Positions 1 to 8,892 of a stretch of 33,709 nt of DNA are shown piece by piece (the stretch's first letter is position 1; every line of letters starts with the position of its first letter). The notes below the pieces were generated by a model that was not told the origin of the DNA, made no database searches, and worked only from the letters and a program-made list of their open reading frames with translations. The stretch comes from a virus. The translations under genes were made by a program, and so were the position numbers. The stretch covers positions 1-33,709 of the IMG/VR virus record IMGVR_UViG_3300018080_000401. One strand, 5' to 3'.

Positions 1-2852
1 AGGGCGTCTTCTTCTTTTGTCGGGTCGAGTTTTCCTGTGGGTGTAAGGTCAACTGCTTCCCGCTCGTGTACCTCTGCACCTGGCTCAGACTCAGTACGGG
101 CTTGTTCTTTGGCTTCACTTGGGGTCTCCTTTCCCTTCTCCGCCTTGGTCGCGGCTACCGTCGGCTCTTTGGCCTCCCCCTTCTTCTCCCCCGGCTTTGC
201 CTCGGTGGGAGCCTCAGTGGTTTCGGCTTCTTCGGCCTGCGCTTTCGCGATCCATGCTTTTATAGCTTTTTGCTTGGTGTCAAATCCTATCCACCCTCCC
301 CCCGAATGTTCTTTGCCGAACGCTCCGCCTTTATCATAGCCAACAATCCAACCGGATTTCGTTTGATATACCGTAATATCAGGATAGTCCCTAAGCGAAA
401 CTTCATTGCCGGACCATTCACGAACCAGTGGATCGCCAAAATATCTTTTCTTAACTGTAATTTTCTTGCCTATCTTGTATGGTTTTTCCCCCTTCTTCTC
501 CCCCGGCTTTGCCTCGGCGAGTTTCGCTAAAGCATCGTCGGCCCACTTCTCGCCTTTGTATTCTTCGAGAACGGGGCGGGGGACGGGGAGATTTTCTTCG
601 GTGGCAGTTTTAACGGCGGCGCGGTGGTCATTAGCAAGTTTCTGTTTGCGGAGGGCGCGAGCAAGCCCTTTTGCGGCACCCTCGCTATCAGGCAGTGCAT
701 CTACTTTTCTTTGCCATTCGTTTACCTGCCGCTTGAGAGCAATGTCTGTGGTACTAAGACGGTAGTAGTACCCTTCCCCAATAAAGTCCTCCCTCATCAT
801 CTCCCACGGCTGCTTCTCGGCGAGAGCCTTGCCCTTCTCGCTCGCTTTTGCCGGTTTCTTCTCGGCAGCAGGCTTTGTTGCGGCCTCCCCCTTCTCCCCT
901 ACAGGGGCGGCGGGATTTGTCTCTGCGGGCTTAGCTAAGACCCATTCATTGGCCTCTTTTTCTAATGTTATTCTCGGCCCTGTATATCCACGTCGCCGTA
1001 AATCTTTATCTATGTCTGCCAGCCTGCGCTTGTATCTTTGTAATTCGCCTTCGGGGTAAAATTCAATGCCCTCGTCGCGCATTTCCTTTTCTAATCGCTG
1101 GCGTTCACTTAGGAGTAATTCAGTGAAATACTTCCGTTCGTCTGGTGTTTCTTTTGTTCGCTCTAATTCCTTCTCCCCTACGGCCTCAGCAACCCCCGTC
1201 TCAGACGGCTCAGATACCGCGCCAGTCGTTTTATCTTCTACTACCCGGCCTGTGGCCGCCTCTTCCGTCGTTTGGGCCTCAGAGCCGATAATCTCCTCTT
1301 TTGTGGCTTCGATGCCGTATTTGCCGAGCATCTTTCGGGCCGAATCGTATTTTGCGTCGTCGTCGAGTTCCTTGAACTGATCCTTAGAAAGTATGTCTTT
1401 GACTCGATTTATGGCCTCGGCGCGTTTCTCCGGCGTAACCTCGGCCTTCGGCGTTTGCAGCTTTTCCATGACGCCCGGCGCTATCTGGTCCGTCTCTATT
1501 CCAAACGCCTTCGACAGCCCCTTTGTCAGAGACTCTCTGGTGACTTCCGTGGGGGCTGACGGGGATGTTGTGATTGCGCCCAATTCCCGGCGGAACATTC
1601 TGACGGCCTGTTGGTGGGCCTTTATTCCTTCTTTGTCCCTCATTACATGCTTGGCAACCGGGAACGCTGTTAGAACGCCAATCTCTATAAGTTGGTTCTG
1701 TACTTGTAGGTCGTTCGCCATTCCGGCGAGTATTCTTTCCTGTGGCGTTGAATCCTTGCCCGCGCCGTAGTCATTAACATTGACTAATCCCCGAAGGAAC
1801 GTGCCGACCCTTTCTTCTCCCCATTCCTCAAGCAGCCCGTGATAACCCACACGATTACTTACTTCCTTCCAGAATCTATCATCCGACCATCCGTATTTTC
1901 CCTTTGCAAATTTACGCAGAGCGCCTGTGAGTTTTCCCGCAAAAGGCATCCTCGCCGCCACTGCCTTTATGGCCCCGCCACTGGTTTCTGAAAGGTTCTC
2001 GATGTATGTATCGCCTATGCCTTTAGCGATGGCCATATAGCCCTTTTCGCCGCTATCAACCTGCTCGGTAATTGCATCCTGTACCCTACCCCACTGGATG
2101 GGAAGTATCTTGCCGGCAAACGTCAGTGCGGCGGGAACCGACTTGACTTTATCAATTCCACCAAAACTCATCTCGGCCATATAGCCGGGGAGGTCCGCAA
2201 TGCCACCGACAATGGCCGCTGGAATAGTCTCGCCCCTTTCGACGCTTTTCTCGTAATCCTGTACGGTTGTTTCGAGTTCCTTTTTCGTCGCCGGGGCACT
2301 TACGGTCATGTAGCCGCCCATCGGTGTCATGCCGTATCGTCTCGTAGGGCCGTAATCGCCCTTCTCAAGCCTCTCCTTGGCGATTTCATACATCTTTTTC
2401 CTGATATTATTCAATCCCACCAAAGAAGCACCGGGCATGTGAGAGATAACATCGAGAATGTCCGTATCAGCCGCCTTTTCCGATACCGTTTTGGGCTTCG
2501 GCGGCACTATCGCCAATCCGCCCGGCGTGTACTGACCTGCCTTAGTCGCTCCCATCCGAACATCGCGCCCGGGTTCGGGCGCCTGCGGCTCCGCAAGCGC
2601 CGAGCTTACTCTCGACAGCATTTGAGGATCTACCGTAGGTGAAGCCACTATCGGCGCGTCCGTATCCGGGGACTCTATCACGCCGGGCGACAGGACGTTT
2701 ACCCCGCCTGCGAGTTGGAGTGGTTTGGGGGCCGGGGCAAGCAAGCCTTCGAGGCGGTTAGTCGGCTTTGCCTCTTTAGCCGGAGCAAGCAAACCTTCAA
2801 GACGGTTGGTAATCTCCGGCTCTTTATCTATTAGACCGGCCAATCGGTTCAT
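1..2852 (-). CDS. Large polyvalent-type phage protein, 3' end outside window
   Basis: The minus frame is open from ATG 2852 to the window edge, giving at least 950 residues with no stop. The ATG overlaps the upstream stop as ATGA, so translation is probably coupled. The N-terminus holds three copies of NRLxGL (residues 2, 16 and 32). A helical central part of about 400 residues follows, then Lys/Glu/Pro-rich linkers such as KPGEKKGE. Around residues 683-760 there is a PWEMMREDF motif followed by an H-x-AVK...PVPxxVLEEY pattern. As I recall, these motifs are typical of the large polyvalent proteins of phages and conjugative elements. A compact basic domain with W, G and Y residues lies near residues 790-870. 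Such proteins are thought to enter the host with the DNA and carry several effector domains. Here it ends the tail/ejection module, where podoviruses place internal ejection proteins. The specific activity is unknown. Confidence 0.7.
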   Translation of the reverse strand, partial: MNRLAGLIDKEPEITNRLEGLLAPAKEAKPTNRLEGLLAPAPKPLQLAGGVNVLSPGVIESPDTDAPIVASPTVDPQMLSRVSSALAEPQAPEPGRDVRMGATKAGQYTPGGLAIVPPKPKTVSEKAADTDILDVISHMPGASLVGLNNIRKKMYEIAKERLEKGDYGPTRRYGMTPMGGYMTVSAPATKKELETTVQDYEKSVERGETIPAAIVGGIADLPGYMAEMSFGGIDKVKSVPAALTFAGKILPIQWGRVQDAITEQVDSGEKGYMAIAKGIGDTYIENLSETSGGAIKAVAARMPFAGKLTGALRKFAKGKYGWSDDRFWKEVSNRVGYHGLLEEWGEERVGTFLRGLVNVNDYGAGKDSTPQERILAGMANDLQVQNQLIEIGVLTAFPVAKHVMRDKEGIKAHQQAVRMFRRELGAITTSPSAPTEVTRESLTKGLSKAFGIETDQIAPGVMEKLQTPKAEVTPEKRAEAINRVKDILSKDQFKELDDDAKYDSARKMLGKYGIEATKEEIIGSEAQTTEEAATGRVVEDKTTGAVSEPSETGVAEAVGEKELERTKETPDERKYFTELLLSERQRLEKEMRDEGIEFYPEGELQRYKRRLADIDKDLRRRGYTGPRITLEKEANEWVLAKPAETNPAAPVGEKGEAATKPAAEKKPAKASEKGKALAEKQPWEMMREDFIGEGYYYRLSTTDIALKRQVNEWQRKVDALPDSEGAAKGLARALRKQKLANDHRAAVKTATEENLPVPRPVLEEYKGEKWADDALAKLAEAKPGEKKGEKPYKIGKKITVKKRYFGDPLVREWSGNEVSLRDYPDITVYQTKSGWIVGYDKGGAFGKEHSGGGWIGFDTKQKAIKAWIAKAQAEEAETTEAPTEAKPGEKKGEAKEPTVAATKAEKGKETPSEAKEQARTESEPGAEVHEREAVDLTPTGKLDPTKEEDA
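176..517. repeat. Pair of 30-nt direct repeats in linker-coding DNA
   Basis: Two identical 30-nt copies (176-205 and 488-517) code for the EAKPGEKKG linker of the large protein on the minus strand. They flank a domain of about 95 residues. Related, less perfect GEKGE-coding stretches occur near 830-900. Copies like these allow recombination that duplicates or deletes the domain between them. Confidence 0.75.
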
Positions 2853-3574
2853 TTTTTGTGCTCGTTAAAATAAGCTATTATTTCCTTTTCGGTCTTCCCT
2901 AATTTCAGGGCTTCGCGCGCCGTTTGTCTTTCCGCTGCATTCATCTCTTCCCAAACCGCCTGCCACCCATCCCTCAGTTTTTTTGCAGCATCTTTCGCAA
3001 TGCCAGTATCCACTGTCGGCTTGGCCGGCTGTGCGGACGACAAGCCGCCCAGTGCGCCCATCGCTGCATTCTTTGAGCCAACGCCCTTATTCGCCGCCGG
3101 AGGCATCCATTTGGTCCAGCTCTTTACCGCCTGCGTATTAAAGTCGTCCGGTTTTGGGCTGGCCGGCGTCGGCACGCCCATGAATCCAGGTAATGTGCGC
3201 GACGAACTCGGTTGCGGCGTAAGGCCGAGATTCGTATTGAGCCATTTGTCTATCCTTCCTATAGCCTCATCAACGCCAGCAGTGTCTTGGGATTGCTCGG
3301 CCATTAACTCTCTCTGCGCAGCCAACTGGTCGCGAAATTTCTGTACTGAGTCAATCATATACTGAGGAGTTCCTGACGATTCCGATTGCCCGCCCTGTTG
3401 TTCCCAATACGCCTTCCGGGCCTCTTCTGAGGCTAAACGGGCGTCAATCAACGCACGGTTGGACCTGTCCTGTTCTTCTTCGCGGCCACGCTTACTGCCC
3501 GCCCATCCGGCTTTCATCGCATCGCCAAAGGTGTCATGTTTGCCTTTAAGTATTGAACCAAATATATCAGCCAT
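2849..3574 (-). CDS. Unknown virion-module protein, 241 aa
   Basis: Start chosen at ATG 3574 (MADIFGSILKGK). A strong GGAGG lies 9 bases upstream and overlaps the stop of the preceding gene, whereas an earlier in-frame start would lie deep inside that gene. The protein has a charged N-terminal helix (SKRGREEEQ...), a Gln/Ala-rich helical stretch around residues 75-115, a Pro/Ser-rich linker and a charged C-terminal helix ending KEIIAYFNEHKK. There is no signal peptide or membrane segment. Its place between tail genes and the giant polyvalent-type gene, with a 4-base overlap to the latter, suggests a minor virion or internal protein. I do not recognise the family. Confidence 0.65.
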   Translation of the reverse strand: MADIFGSILKGKHDTFGDAMKAGWAGSKRGREEEQDRSNRALIDARLASEEARKAYWEQQGGQSESSGTPQYMIDSVQKFRDQLAAQRELMAEQSQDTAGVDEAIGRIDKWLNTNLGLTPQPSSSRTLPGFMGVPTPASPKPDDFNTQAVKSWTKWMPPAANKGVGSKNAAMGALGGLSSAQPAKPTVDTGIAKDAAKKLRDGWQAVWEEMNAAERQTAREALKLGKTEKEIIAYFNEHKK

Positions 3575-3578
3575 TTTT

Positions 3579-4433
3579 TTAACCTCCGAGAAAAGCTCCA
3601 ATCCCTTCACCAACGCCGCCTGTCGCGGTTTTCATGGCGGGTTGCCCGAAAGCGTCTCGCCAATTGAGTATCTGTTGGAATTGCGACGGCGACGATGTGC
3701 TTCTCGTCGTCGAACCACCCGCCGGGCTTGTCCCCAATATCGTAGTCAGAACATTCAACACCTGCGGATCGGTAATGGTATTCAAAAGCCTCTGCGTTTC
3801 ATTGCCAAATCGAGCAAGGCCCGTAGTCCATCCCAAAAGACTCGACGGCGCGGCCCCCAGCGCAGACAACGCCCTGCCTGCCCTTGCCTCGTCAATGGCC
3901 TTATTGGACTGCTCGACGTCCCACATCCACTTTTCGCGTCCCGCGCTCAATCCCTTGCCAAGTTCTGTCGCCGCGTCCTTTTCCGCCCCGGCCCTTGCGC
4001 TGCCCCAATAACCCGGCCCCGCATACGATTCCTTGATGTCCGGCTGTAAGGTCCGTTTCCATAGATTCAGCGCCGGTTCGGCTACTGTCTTGTCGAAAGC
4101 GCGGCCCGCCGTTTCCGGTGTGGTTTTCTCGGCCCCCATAGTGCCGGTCAGAAGGCCCTTGCCCGTACTGACTAATGGGTCCCACACATTGGCCGACTGG
4201 AGCATACCAAGGGATTTTTCCTCCAGATCGGAAAGACCGCCCAAAACCCCTTCCCCTATGTAAGGTGAATATGTGTCTTTCAGGTCTTTCAGTATCGGGG
4301 CCTGAAACGGAGTGTAACTTGTAGTGGTCTGCTGCTTGCCTTTTTCTGTTTGGTCCCACCGCTTACACATACCTGGCGCGTATCGAATCACAAAACCTTT
4401 TAAGTCTATCGGTTCAAATTCATCATGCCACAT
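3579..4433 (-). CDS. Unknown virion-module protein, 284 aa
   Basis: Start chosen at ATG 4433 (MWHDEFEPIDLKGF), which has GGAG about 11 bases upstream. A longer in-frame start at 4469 has no ribosome site. The gene overlaps the end of the GNAT-like gene by 11 bases. It begins with a short segment resembling phage tail proteins (GFVIRYAPGMCKRW). An Ala/Gly-rich middle with amphipathic helices and a Ser/Thr-rich C-terminal part ending in a Gly-rich tail (GEGIGAFLGG) follow. The composition resembles minor structural or ejection proteins of podovirus-like phages, but no motif fixes a function. The module position is the main support. Confidence 0.6.
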   Translation of the reverse strand: MWHDEFEPIDLKGFVIRYAPGMCKRWDQTEKGKQQTTTSYTPFQAPILKDLKDTYSPYIGEGVLGGLSDLEEKSLGMLQSANVWDPLVSTGKGLLTGTMGAEKTTPETAGRAFDKTVAEPALNLWKRTLQPDIKESYAGPGYWGSARAGAEKDAATELGKGLSAGREKWMWDVEQSNKAIDEARAGRALSALGAAPSSLLGWTTGLARFGNETQRLLNTITDPQVLNVLTTILGTSPAGGSTTRSTSSPSQFQQILNWRDAFGQPAMKTATGGVGEGIGAFLGG

Positions 4434-4836
4434 TGCAATACATCTCCGTTCCGCGACGCTTAAACCCATATCTGCGTTCGAGTACGCGCTGCCATCTTTT
4501 GTTACTGGTAATACTCGTTCGCACCTGCTTGCAACCCTTACCTTCCACCCATTGCTTCAACGCATCAAACATTCTATGACGGTACGGGAATCGCTCTTCG
4601 GCTTTGATTTGCCACACCCACACCCTCTTCCTGTTCTTATCGCTTACGTGTGCTATCAAAACAGCCCGCGTCACCCCTTTGTCCACAGCTACCAAAACAA
4701 AGGTGTCGTCCGGTTTTTTCTCCATCCGGTATCTTAGTTGGCACGCTATGTCCATCCTGCTTTCCGTTTCGGTGGGAATCAGCCACGGGTATAATTTTGC
4801 CACATCGTTAGGATTTGTTACGTTCAAAAACATCAT
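4423..4836 (-). CDS. GNAT-like acetyltransferase-fold protein in the tail module
   Basis: This 137-residue protein starts at ATG 4836, overlapping the upstream stop as ATGA; Met2 at 4833 is also possible. The order fits a small GNAT fold. An early helix is followed by a beta strand FVLVAVDKG and a second strand TRAVLIAHVSD, then a helix HRMFDALKQWVEGKGC, and the end RVLERRYGFKRRGTEMYCNV resembles the last GNAT strand. No clear acetyl-CoA pyrophosphate loop (Q/RxxGxG/A) is visible, so activity is doubtful. GNAT-like proteins do occur among phage tail and internal proteins. Its position between two fibre-type genes and two unknown virion genes suggests a virion-associated role or modification of a virion protein. 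Confidence 0.5.
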   Translation of the reverse strand: MMFLNVTNPNDVAKLYPWLIPTETESRMDIACQLRYRMEKKPDDTFVLVAVDKGVTRAVLIAHVSDKNRKRVWVWQIKAEERFPYRHRMFDALKQWVEGKGCKQVRTSITSNKRWQRVLERRYGFKRRGTEMYCNVA

Positions 4837-5243
4837 GCCCCGCTATCGCTCCTGCCAATTTCGTACCACTTGCCGTCCGCCTTGCAAATCAACGTCAACG
4901 TATCGGTGGCGGTCATATCCCAATTTGCCGACCCGCTCAAAAAGATGTTCGTACCGTCGGTGATAGTAAGTGAATGCTCAGCGATAACAATTATGATCTG
5001 GCCCTCGACGCCGTCGTCAAAGTCGGTTATGGTTGTTGTTCCGCCGGTTAACCAAACCGTGTAGCCCTTTACGCTCGGAGTTGCGTCGTCGTCCAGCGTT
5101 TGTATGTTATATTTGACCATCTTTGCCGAAAGCACGTCAAACGGCTCTCCTATGCCGGTATCCATGCGCAACAAGTCCTGCCGTATCACGTTAAGATACG
5201 TTTCGGCGTCCGGCGCCGGTGTTATCGGAGGTGTTAATATCAT
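4833..5243 (-). CDS. Small tail-fibre-type beta protein, 136 aa
   Basis: The gene starts directly after the stop of the beta-propeller gene, with GGGG 9 bases upstream. After an N-terminal helix, residues 55-136 form alternating beta strands. Their pattern is TITDFDDG..GQIIIVIAEHSLTITDG..IFLSGSANWDMTATDTLTLICKADGKWYEIGRS. This pattern (strands that end in a DGxW/Y turn and a Ser/Gly-rich tail) is frequent in phage fibre, spike and baseplate-associated beta domains. It probably sits on or near the tail tip. No catalytic residues are apparent. Confidence 0.7.
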   Translation of the reverse strand: MILTPPITPAPDAETYLNVIRQDLLRMDTGIGEPFDVLSAKMVKYNIQTLDDDATPSVKGYTVWLTGGTTTITDFDDGVEGQIIIVIAEHSLTITDGTNIFLSGSANWDMTATDTLTLICKADGKWYEIGRSDSGA

Positions 5244-7331
5244 TTATTTCGTCCCCAACACATTCGGCTGGCCTATGACAAAATCCGAAACCCTAAAGCT
5301 TTTGCTGGAAAAATCCTGCATACGGTATTGAATCTTCTTGGAACTCACATTTGGCCAGAACTCGAACAGTCTGTTCTCTGTAGACAAATCAATCGTAAAA
5401 TCCGTCCATCCCGTGTCCGACGTCTCGAAGTAATCCGTGCGATAACCGAGCTGCATGGCGCCGTTTTCGCTGCCGTCGGCGGAGAGGAATATCCCGCCCC
5501 ATCGTTTGAAATTATGAGGTATCCCGGCGTCAATGACGGGCGTTAAATGGCGGCAGGACAGGTTGCTACCGTCGTCTTTCGTATAGGTCTCGTCCATTTC
5601 GTACACATAGCCGTCACTGTCACCCATGACAAGCCGGTCTTTTTTGTTTATTTCCCGAACCGTATCGCGGTATGTCTCGCCGGGGCTGTCTTCGGAACAT
5701 ACGGAATAGAACCCTATCGTATCGGCCCCCGAAACCGACAGGTCGGCGGGCACGTTAGTGGAATTGTCCGCAATGCCATGTTCCCCGTCGTCGGAAGTGT
5801 CCTGCGTGCCGTAAATGGAAAACCCGTTTGTTGATACGTCGTAGGCCGTATAATAATGCGTTCCCCACCGGACGTTCGTAGCGCCCGAGCCGTCAAAAAC
5901 GACCACCAGGTCGTTGTCGGTAAAATCGGCATGAAAATTATCGCCGTTATTGGAATAATCGAATCCGCCCGCCGACCACGTTCCTTCGGTGTAATCCGCC
6001 GATATGGTCCTGCTGGTGTCCATCAGTAAATCGCCGTACCGCTCCGTTGCATCTCCGGCGTCGGATATGTCGTTGGCCGAAAGGGTGTCCAGCGCCTCCT
6101 GATAGGTCTCTCCGATGCTGTAGGTCTCGGCGACCGCAAGGGCAACCGCCGTTATGCCTCCGGAAGTGTACTTACTGGAAAAGTCTCTGACCTGCCACGC
6201 CCCCGTCAGTTGATTTCTTACATACGCCTTGGTAATGTACTCGCCGCCGGACGGTACGATAAACAGCCACAGAAACTTCGCTTCCGGACCCATTATCATC
6301 CAGCATTTATAGTCATACGCGGCCTCCAAGTCGTCTTGGAGAAATTTGTGAATGCTGTCGCCTATCGGTTTTATTGCCTGGCCGCCGTTGTAAGCGTAAA
6401 CGTTGTAGTCAGTGCCTACAAAATAGTGCGTGTTGCGAACAGATGCCAGAAGATGATAGCTCAGCAATCCGAGATCGGGAATCATAGGCAGGGGATAGAA
6501 TACCGTCGTGCCTCCGACGTAGTTAATCGACCATATCCCCCGCGTCTGATAAATAATATGATCCATCCCCAGCTTAGCGCTCCATACGTTAGTCCCGCCC
6601 GTGTCCATCAAGTCCACGAAGCCCGAACCCGTACCGGTCCACGTCTGCAATTTACCTATGGTCGGGAAGCGAACCCTTTGGTTGTTCTCCACCCATGAAG
6701 TGCCGTTGTACTCCCTCGGACTCAGTTGTATCATGCGGTTCCGGCCGGTAATAGCGACCTGCAACGCCCGGTGGGTGGTTCCCGAATGGTAATCCCCCCC
6801 ACCGGTTACGTTGGCAAAATCGCTCTCGAACCTTCCGGCCCATCTTTGAATATTACTCAGCCCGCCATCGCATACCACCAGATGATAATAAGCATTACTT
6901 TGGCCTGCGTCGTCGTTTAGGTAAATATCCGTGTCGTCATGCCCCACCTCTGCATAACTTATGGGATTGGCCGCGTTAGACGACATTGTGACGCCGGATT
7001 GAGTCTTATCGTCCCATTCATCGTTTATTCTATCGTGGTCGTAAATTTTCTGGGTTGTCACCGCCGCTACATGACTGTAACCATCGACCTCTTTCCACGG
7101 GAACAGCGCGAGAACGGCGTCCCCACTGTTCAATCCAGAAGAGGTGTCGAGTGAGGCTATGCCAAAAGGCGACCTTATCAGACCGTATTCGTAGAACACA
7201 TTCTCCGAGCCTCGCGCGGCATTACGCAAGTCCAGCGCTGTCGCGGGAACCTGCGAATTCAAGCCAAGATTCGGTAATCTGATTAACGTATCTATAACAC
7301 AAGCCTCGCTTCCATCTTGTTTACCGCCCAA
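5244..7331 (-). CDS. Large beta-rich virion protein, probable beta-propeller tail component
   Basis: About 695 residues, almost all beta strand, with repeated blades such as AVLALFPWKEVDGYSHVAAV, HYFVGTDYNVYAYNGG and RLVMGDSDGYVYEMDE. It ends in a sandwich-like tail (FEFWPNVSSKKIQYRMQDFSSKSFRVSDF). This layout resembles podovirus propeller proteins of the tail, such as the P22 gp10-type packaged-DNA stabilisation protein; that likeness is inferred from pattern only. The frame opens with TTG 7331, and no in-frame ATG occurs for over 100 residues. The ribosome site is weak and the preceding fibre gene overlaps by 11 bases, so the exact start is uncertain. Its position among fibre-type genes supports a tail role. 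Confidence 0.7.
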   Translation of the reverse strand: MGGKQDGSEACVIDTLIRLPNLGLNSQVPATALDLRNAARGSENVFYEYGLIRSPFGIASLDTSSGLNSGDAVLALFPWKEVDGYSHVAAVTTQKIYDHDRINDEWDDKTQSGVTMSSNAANPISYAEVGHDDTDIYLNDDAGQSNAYYHLVVCDGGLSNIQRWAGRFESDFANVTGGGDYHSGTTHRALQVAITGRNRMIQLSPREYNGTSWVENNQRVRFPTIGKLQTWTGTGSGFVDLMDTGGTNVWSAKLGMDHIIYQTRGIWSINYVGGTTVFYPLPMIPDLGLLSYHLLASVRNTHYFVGTDYNVYAYNGGQAIKPIGDSIHKFLQDDLEAAYDYKCWMIMGPEAKFLWLFIVPSGGEYITKAYVRNQLTGAWQVRDFSSKYTSGGITAVALAVAETYSIGETYQEALDTLSANDISDAGDATERYGDLLMDTSRTISADYTEGTWSAGGFDYSNNGDNFHADFTDNDLVVVFDGSGATNVRWGTHYYTAYDVSTNGFSIYGTQDTSDDGEHGIADNSTNVPADLSVSGADTIGFYSVCSEDSPGETYRDTVREINKKDRLVMGDSDGYVYEMDETYTKDDGSNLSCRHLTPVIDAGIPHNFKRWGGIFLSADGSENGAMQLGYRTDYFETSDTGWTDFTIDLSTENRLFEFWPNVSSKKIQYRMQDFSSKSFRVSDFVIGQPNVLGTK

Positions 7332-8130
7332 TCGCTACCCAATGAACCTTTGTCGGTTGGGCCGCCGCCCCTATGCCGGTGAAGCCGGTTTTCCCCGATG
7401 CCGTTAAATAATATTGCGGATTCGTACTGTGTTCGGGAGCAACCGCCAATCCTTCCAATGAATTCGGGAAAGCAACCGCAAAAGAAACATCGTCGGGATT
7501 AGAGGCCACCGTCAACGTCCCATGCTTGATAATCATGCCATCCGGGCGAGTACTGCTCTCTCCACCGGCATACACTGTCGGATCGAAAAACAGGCTGATT
7601 CCGGCAGTGCCGCCGAGATCCACTTCCGTCCCGTCCACTACAAGGCTGTCAGTCTGTAATGTTCCGTCTATGTTTACATGACTTGTAAAATCAACGGTCC
7701 CGTCAAACTCGTGCGCCCCGGCCCACGTTACGTCTCCGCCGTTCCATATCCTGTCGGGGTGCAAGGTTATCAGATAAGGGTCGTCAGACACCGTTCCATC
7801 CCCGGTGGCGCACCAGAGCGCGTTGTTCGTTTGATCGTAAACGAGGCCCCGCCCCATGAACTTGCCGGTGGTAATGTCGTAAGAGGCATCCCCATAGCCC
7901 TTCGACAGATCGGTGGTGTTTTCGACGATGCCGAGGATTCTGGCCCCGCCGGGCAGGTGCTTGCCGCCCACCGTGCTGTCGGCAAAAGTAACGTGTTCGA
8001 AGCCTATGCGCTTGCGAACGGCTATGGAGAGGTGGTTTAACTGTCTATATGACAGGCCAATCGGCTCGTCAACATCTAAACTTTCGATACCTGTCCACGT
8101 TGAACCGTTGCCATCGAGATGGACGCCCAT
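7321..8130 (-). CDS. Tail fibre or fibre-like virion protein, 269 aa
   Basis: The first gene behind the consensus promoter; ATG 8130 has AAGG about 12 bases upstream. Residues 1-75 include GGKHLPGGARILGIVE, a receptor or virion-attachment style beta region. Residues 135-165 carry fibre-like repeats (AHEFDGTVDFTSHVNIDGTLQTDSLVVDG). The C-terminus (GKTGFTGIGAAAQPTKVHWVAIG) resembles the tip domains of many phage fibres that end in W-IAIG. It could contact the host surface. Adjacent beta-rich genes on the same transcript support a tail assignment. There is no evidence of an enzymatic depolymerase domain. Confidence 0.75.
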   Translation of the reverse strand: MGVHLDGNGSTWTGIESLDVDEPIGLSYRQLNHLSIAVRKRIGFEHVTFADSTVGGKHLPGGARILGIVENTTDLSKGYGDASYDITTGKFMGRGLVYDQTNNALWCATGDGTVSDDPYLITLHPDRIWNGGDVTWAGAHEFDGTVDFTSHVNIDGTLQTDSLVVDGTEVDLGGTAGISLFFDPTVYAGGESSTRPDGMIIKHGTLTVASNPDDVSFAVAFPNSLEGLAVAPEHSTNPQYYLTASGKTGFTGIGAAAQPTKVHWVAIGR

Positions 8131-8186
8131 TTAGCATCTGCCTTCCCCTTCTCGACAGGTTAATTGTCTCGCTTCTCGACGGTCGG

Positions 8187-8214
8187 ATTATACACAACCC
8201 AAATAGGTTGTCAA
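8187..8214 (-). promoter_or_regulatory. Consensus sigma70 promoter for the tail module
   Basis: On the minus strand, TTGACA (8214-8209) is separated by 16 bases from TATAAT (8192-8187). Both hexamers match the bacterial consensus perfectly. Transcription would begin near 8180 and run into the fibre gene at 8130. The roughly 50-base leader contains two GTCGAGAAG copies (near 8150 and 8175). The promoter lies between the cytidylyltransferase gene and the tail genes, so the tail operon can be expressed independently of the sugar cassette. Confidence 0.85.
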
Positions 8215-8240
8215 TAGAAAAATGGAAAAATTACGGATTA

Positions 8241-8891
8241 TTATCCTTCGCTGGTTGTATTAAAATACGAACACACCCACTTGTAGTCCTCAAGGGTATT
8301 AATGCTTTTAATGCCTAATACCGGGCTTGGCGTCATTTTGTATGTAATCAGGTACTTTCTCATCCACGTAGTTACGTGCTCTCTCATGTCTCTTATGGCG
8401 AACACATTTGCCAGATGCAGAGCAAAGGATGAAAAACATTCGACGTCGGAACCCTCGCCATTCAACTGGCCCGTGCTTTCGTCGGTGTTGCAAACAATAT
8501 CGTAATTGCCCGCCTTGTATTCCCGCACAACCCTGTCTATTTCCTGCGGTTGCAACAACGGGCAGTCGGCCGTCAAACGAACAATGGCATCTGCCTTTTC
8601 CGCTCTCGCCGCTTCGTAGAATTCCCGCACAACGTCTCTTTCGTTCCATGAAGGCATGTAAGCCCTGATATTCCACCGTCCGCACATAGTGGCTATCTGC
8701 TTGTCGGGCGTGACTACCACGACGTCGTCAACCGTAGTAGCCAAACATGCCTTCCTTACGACCATTTCCAGCATACTTACGCCGGATTCGGGGGGTATCT
8801 GGGCCAAAACCTTGTTGGGAAACCTTTTACTGCCCAACCTTGCCTGTATTATCGCTAAGACTTTCATTTGGACATTATTTTTGGGCCTCAT
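8241..8891 (-). CDS. SpsF/NeuA-type sugar cytidylyltransferase
   Basis: A nucleotidyltransferase of the SpsF/CMP-nonulosonate synthetase type. The canonical N-terminus KVLAIIQARLGSKRFPNKVL binds CTP. VVVVTPD, IVRLTADCPLLQPQEID and GEGSDVECFSSFAL follow, then REHVTTWM. Known relatives activate nonulosonic acids as CMP-sugars. I chose ATG 8891 (MRPKNNVQMKV) because GAGG lies 9 bases upstream; Met at 8867, directly before KVLAI, matches the family start but lacks a ribosome site. The length of about 216 residues is close to a single-domain enzyme. It is the last gene of the sugar cassette and acts after the NeuB-like synthase at 21125-21961. Confidence 0.8.
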   Translation of the reverse strand: MRPKNNVQMKVLAIIQARLGSKRFPNKVLAQIPPESGVSMLEMVVRKACLATTVDDVVVVTPDKQIATMCGRWNIRAYMPSWNERDVVREFYEAARAEKADAIVRLTADCPLLQPQEIDRVVREYKAGNYDIVCNTDESTGQLNGEGSDVECFSSFALHLANVFAIRDMREHVTTWMRKYLITYKMTPSPVLGIKSINTLEDYKWVCSYFNTTSEG

Positions 8892-8892
8892 C

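Noticed and set aside
37-1770. Several plus-strand open frames of 60-154 codons
   Set aside because: They are Ser/Pro-rich antisense shadows of the large minus-strand gene with no ribosome sites. The same holds for the other plus-strand frames in the window.
7332-7360. tRNA-like GGTTC stretches here and near 4410
   Set aside because: No cloverleaf arms or acceptor stem could be formed around them. No tRNA gene was found in the window.
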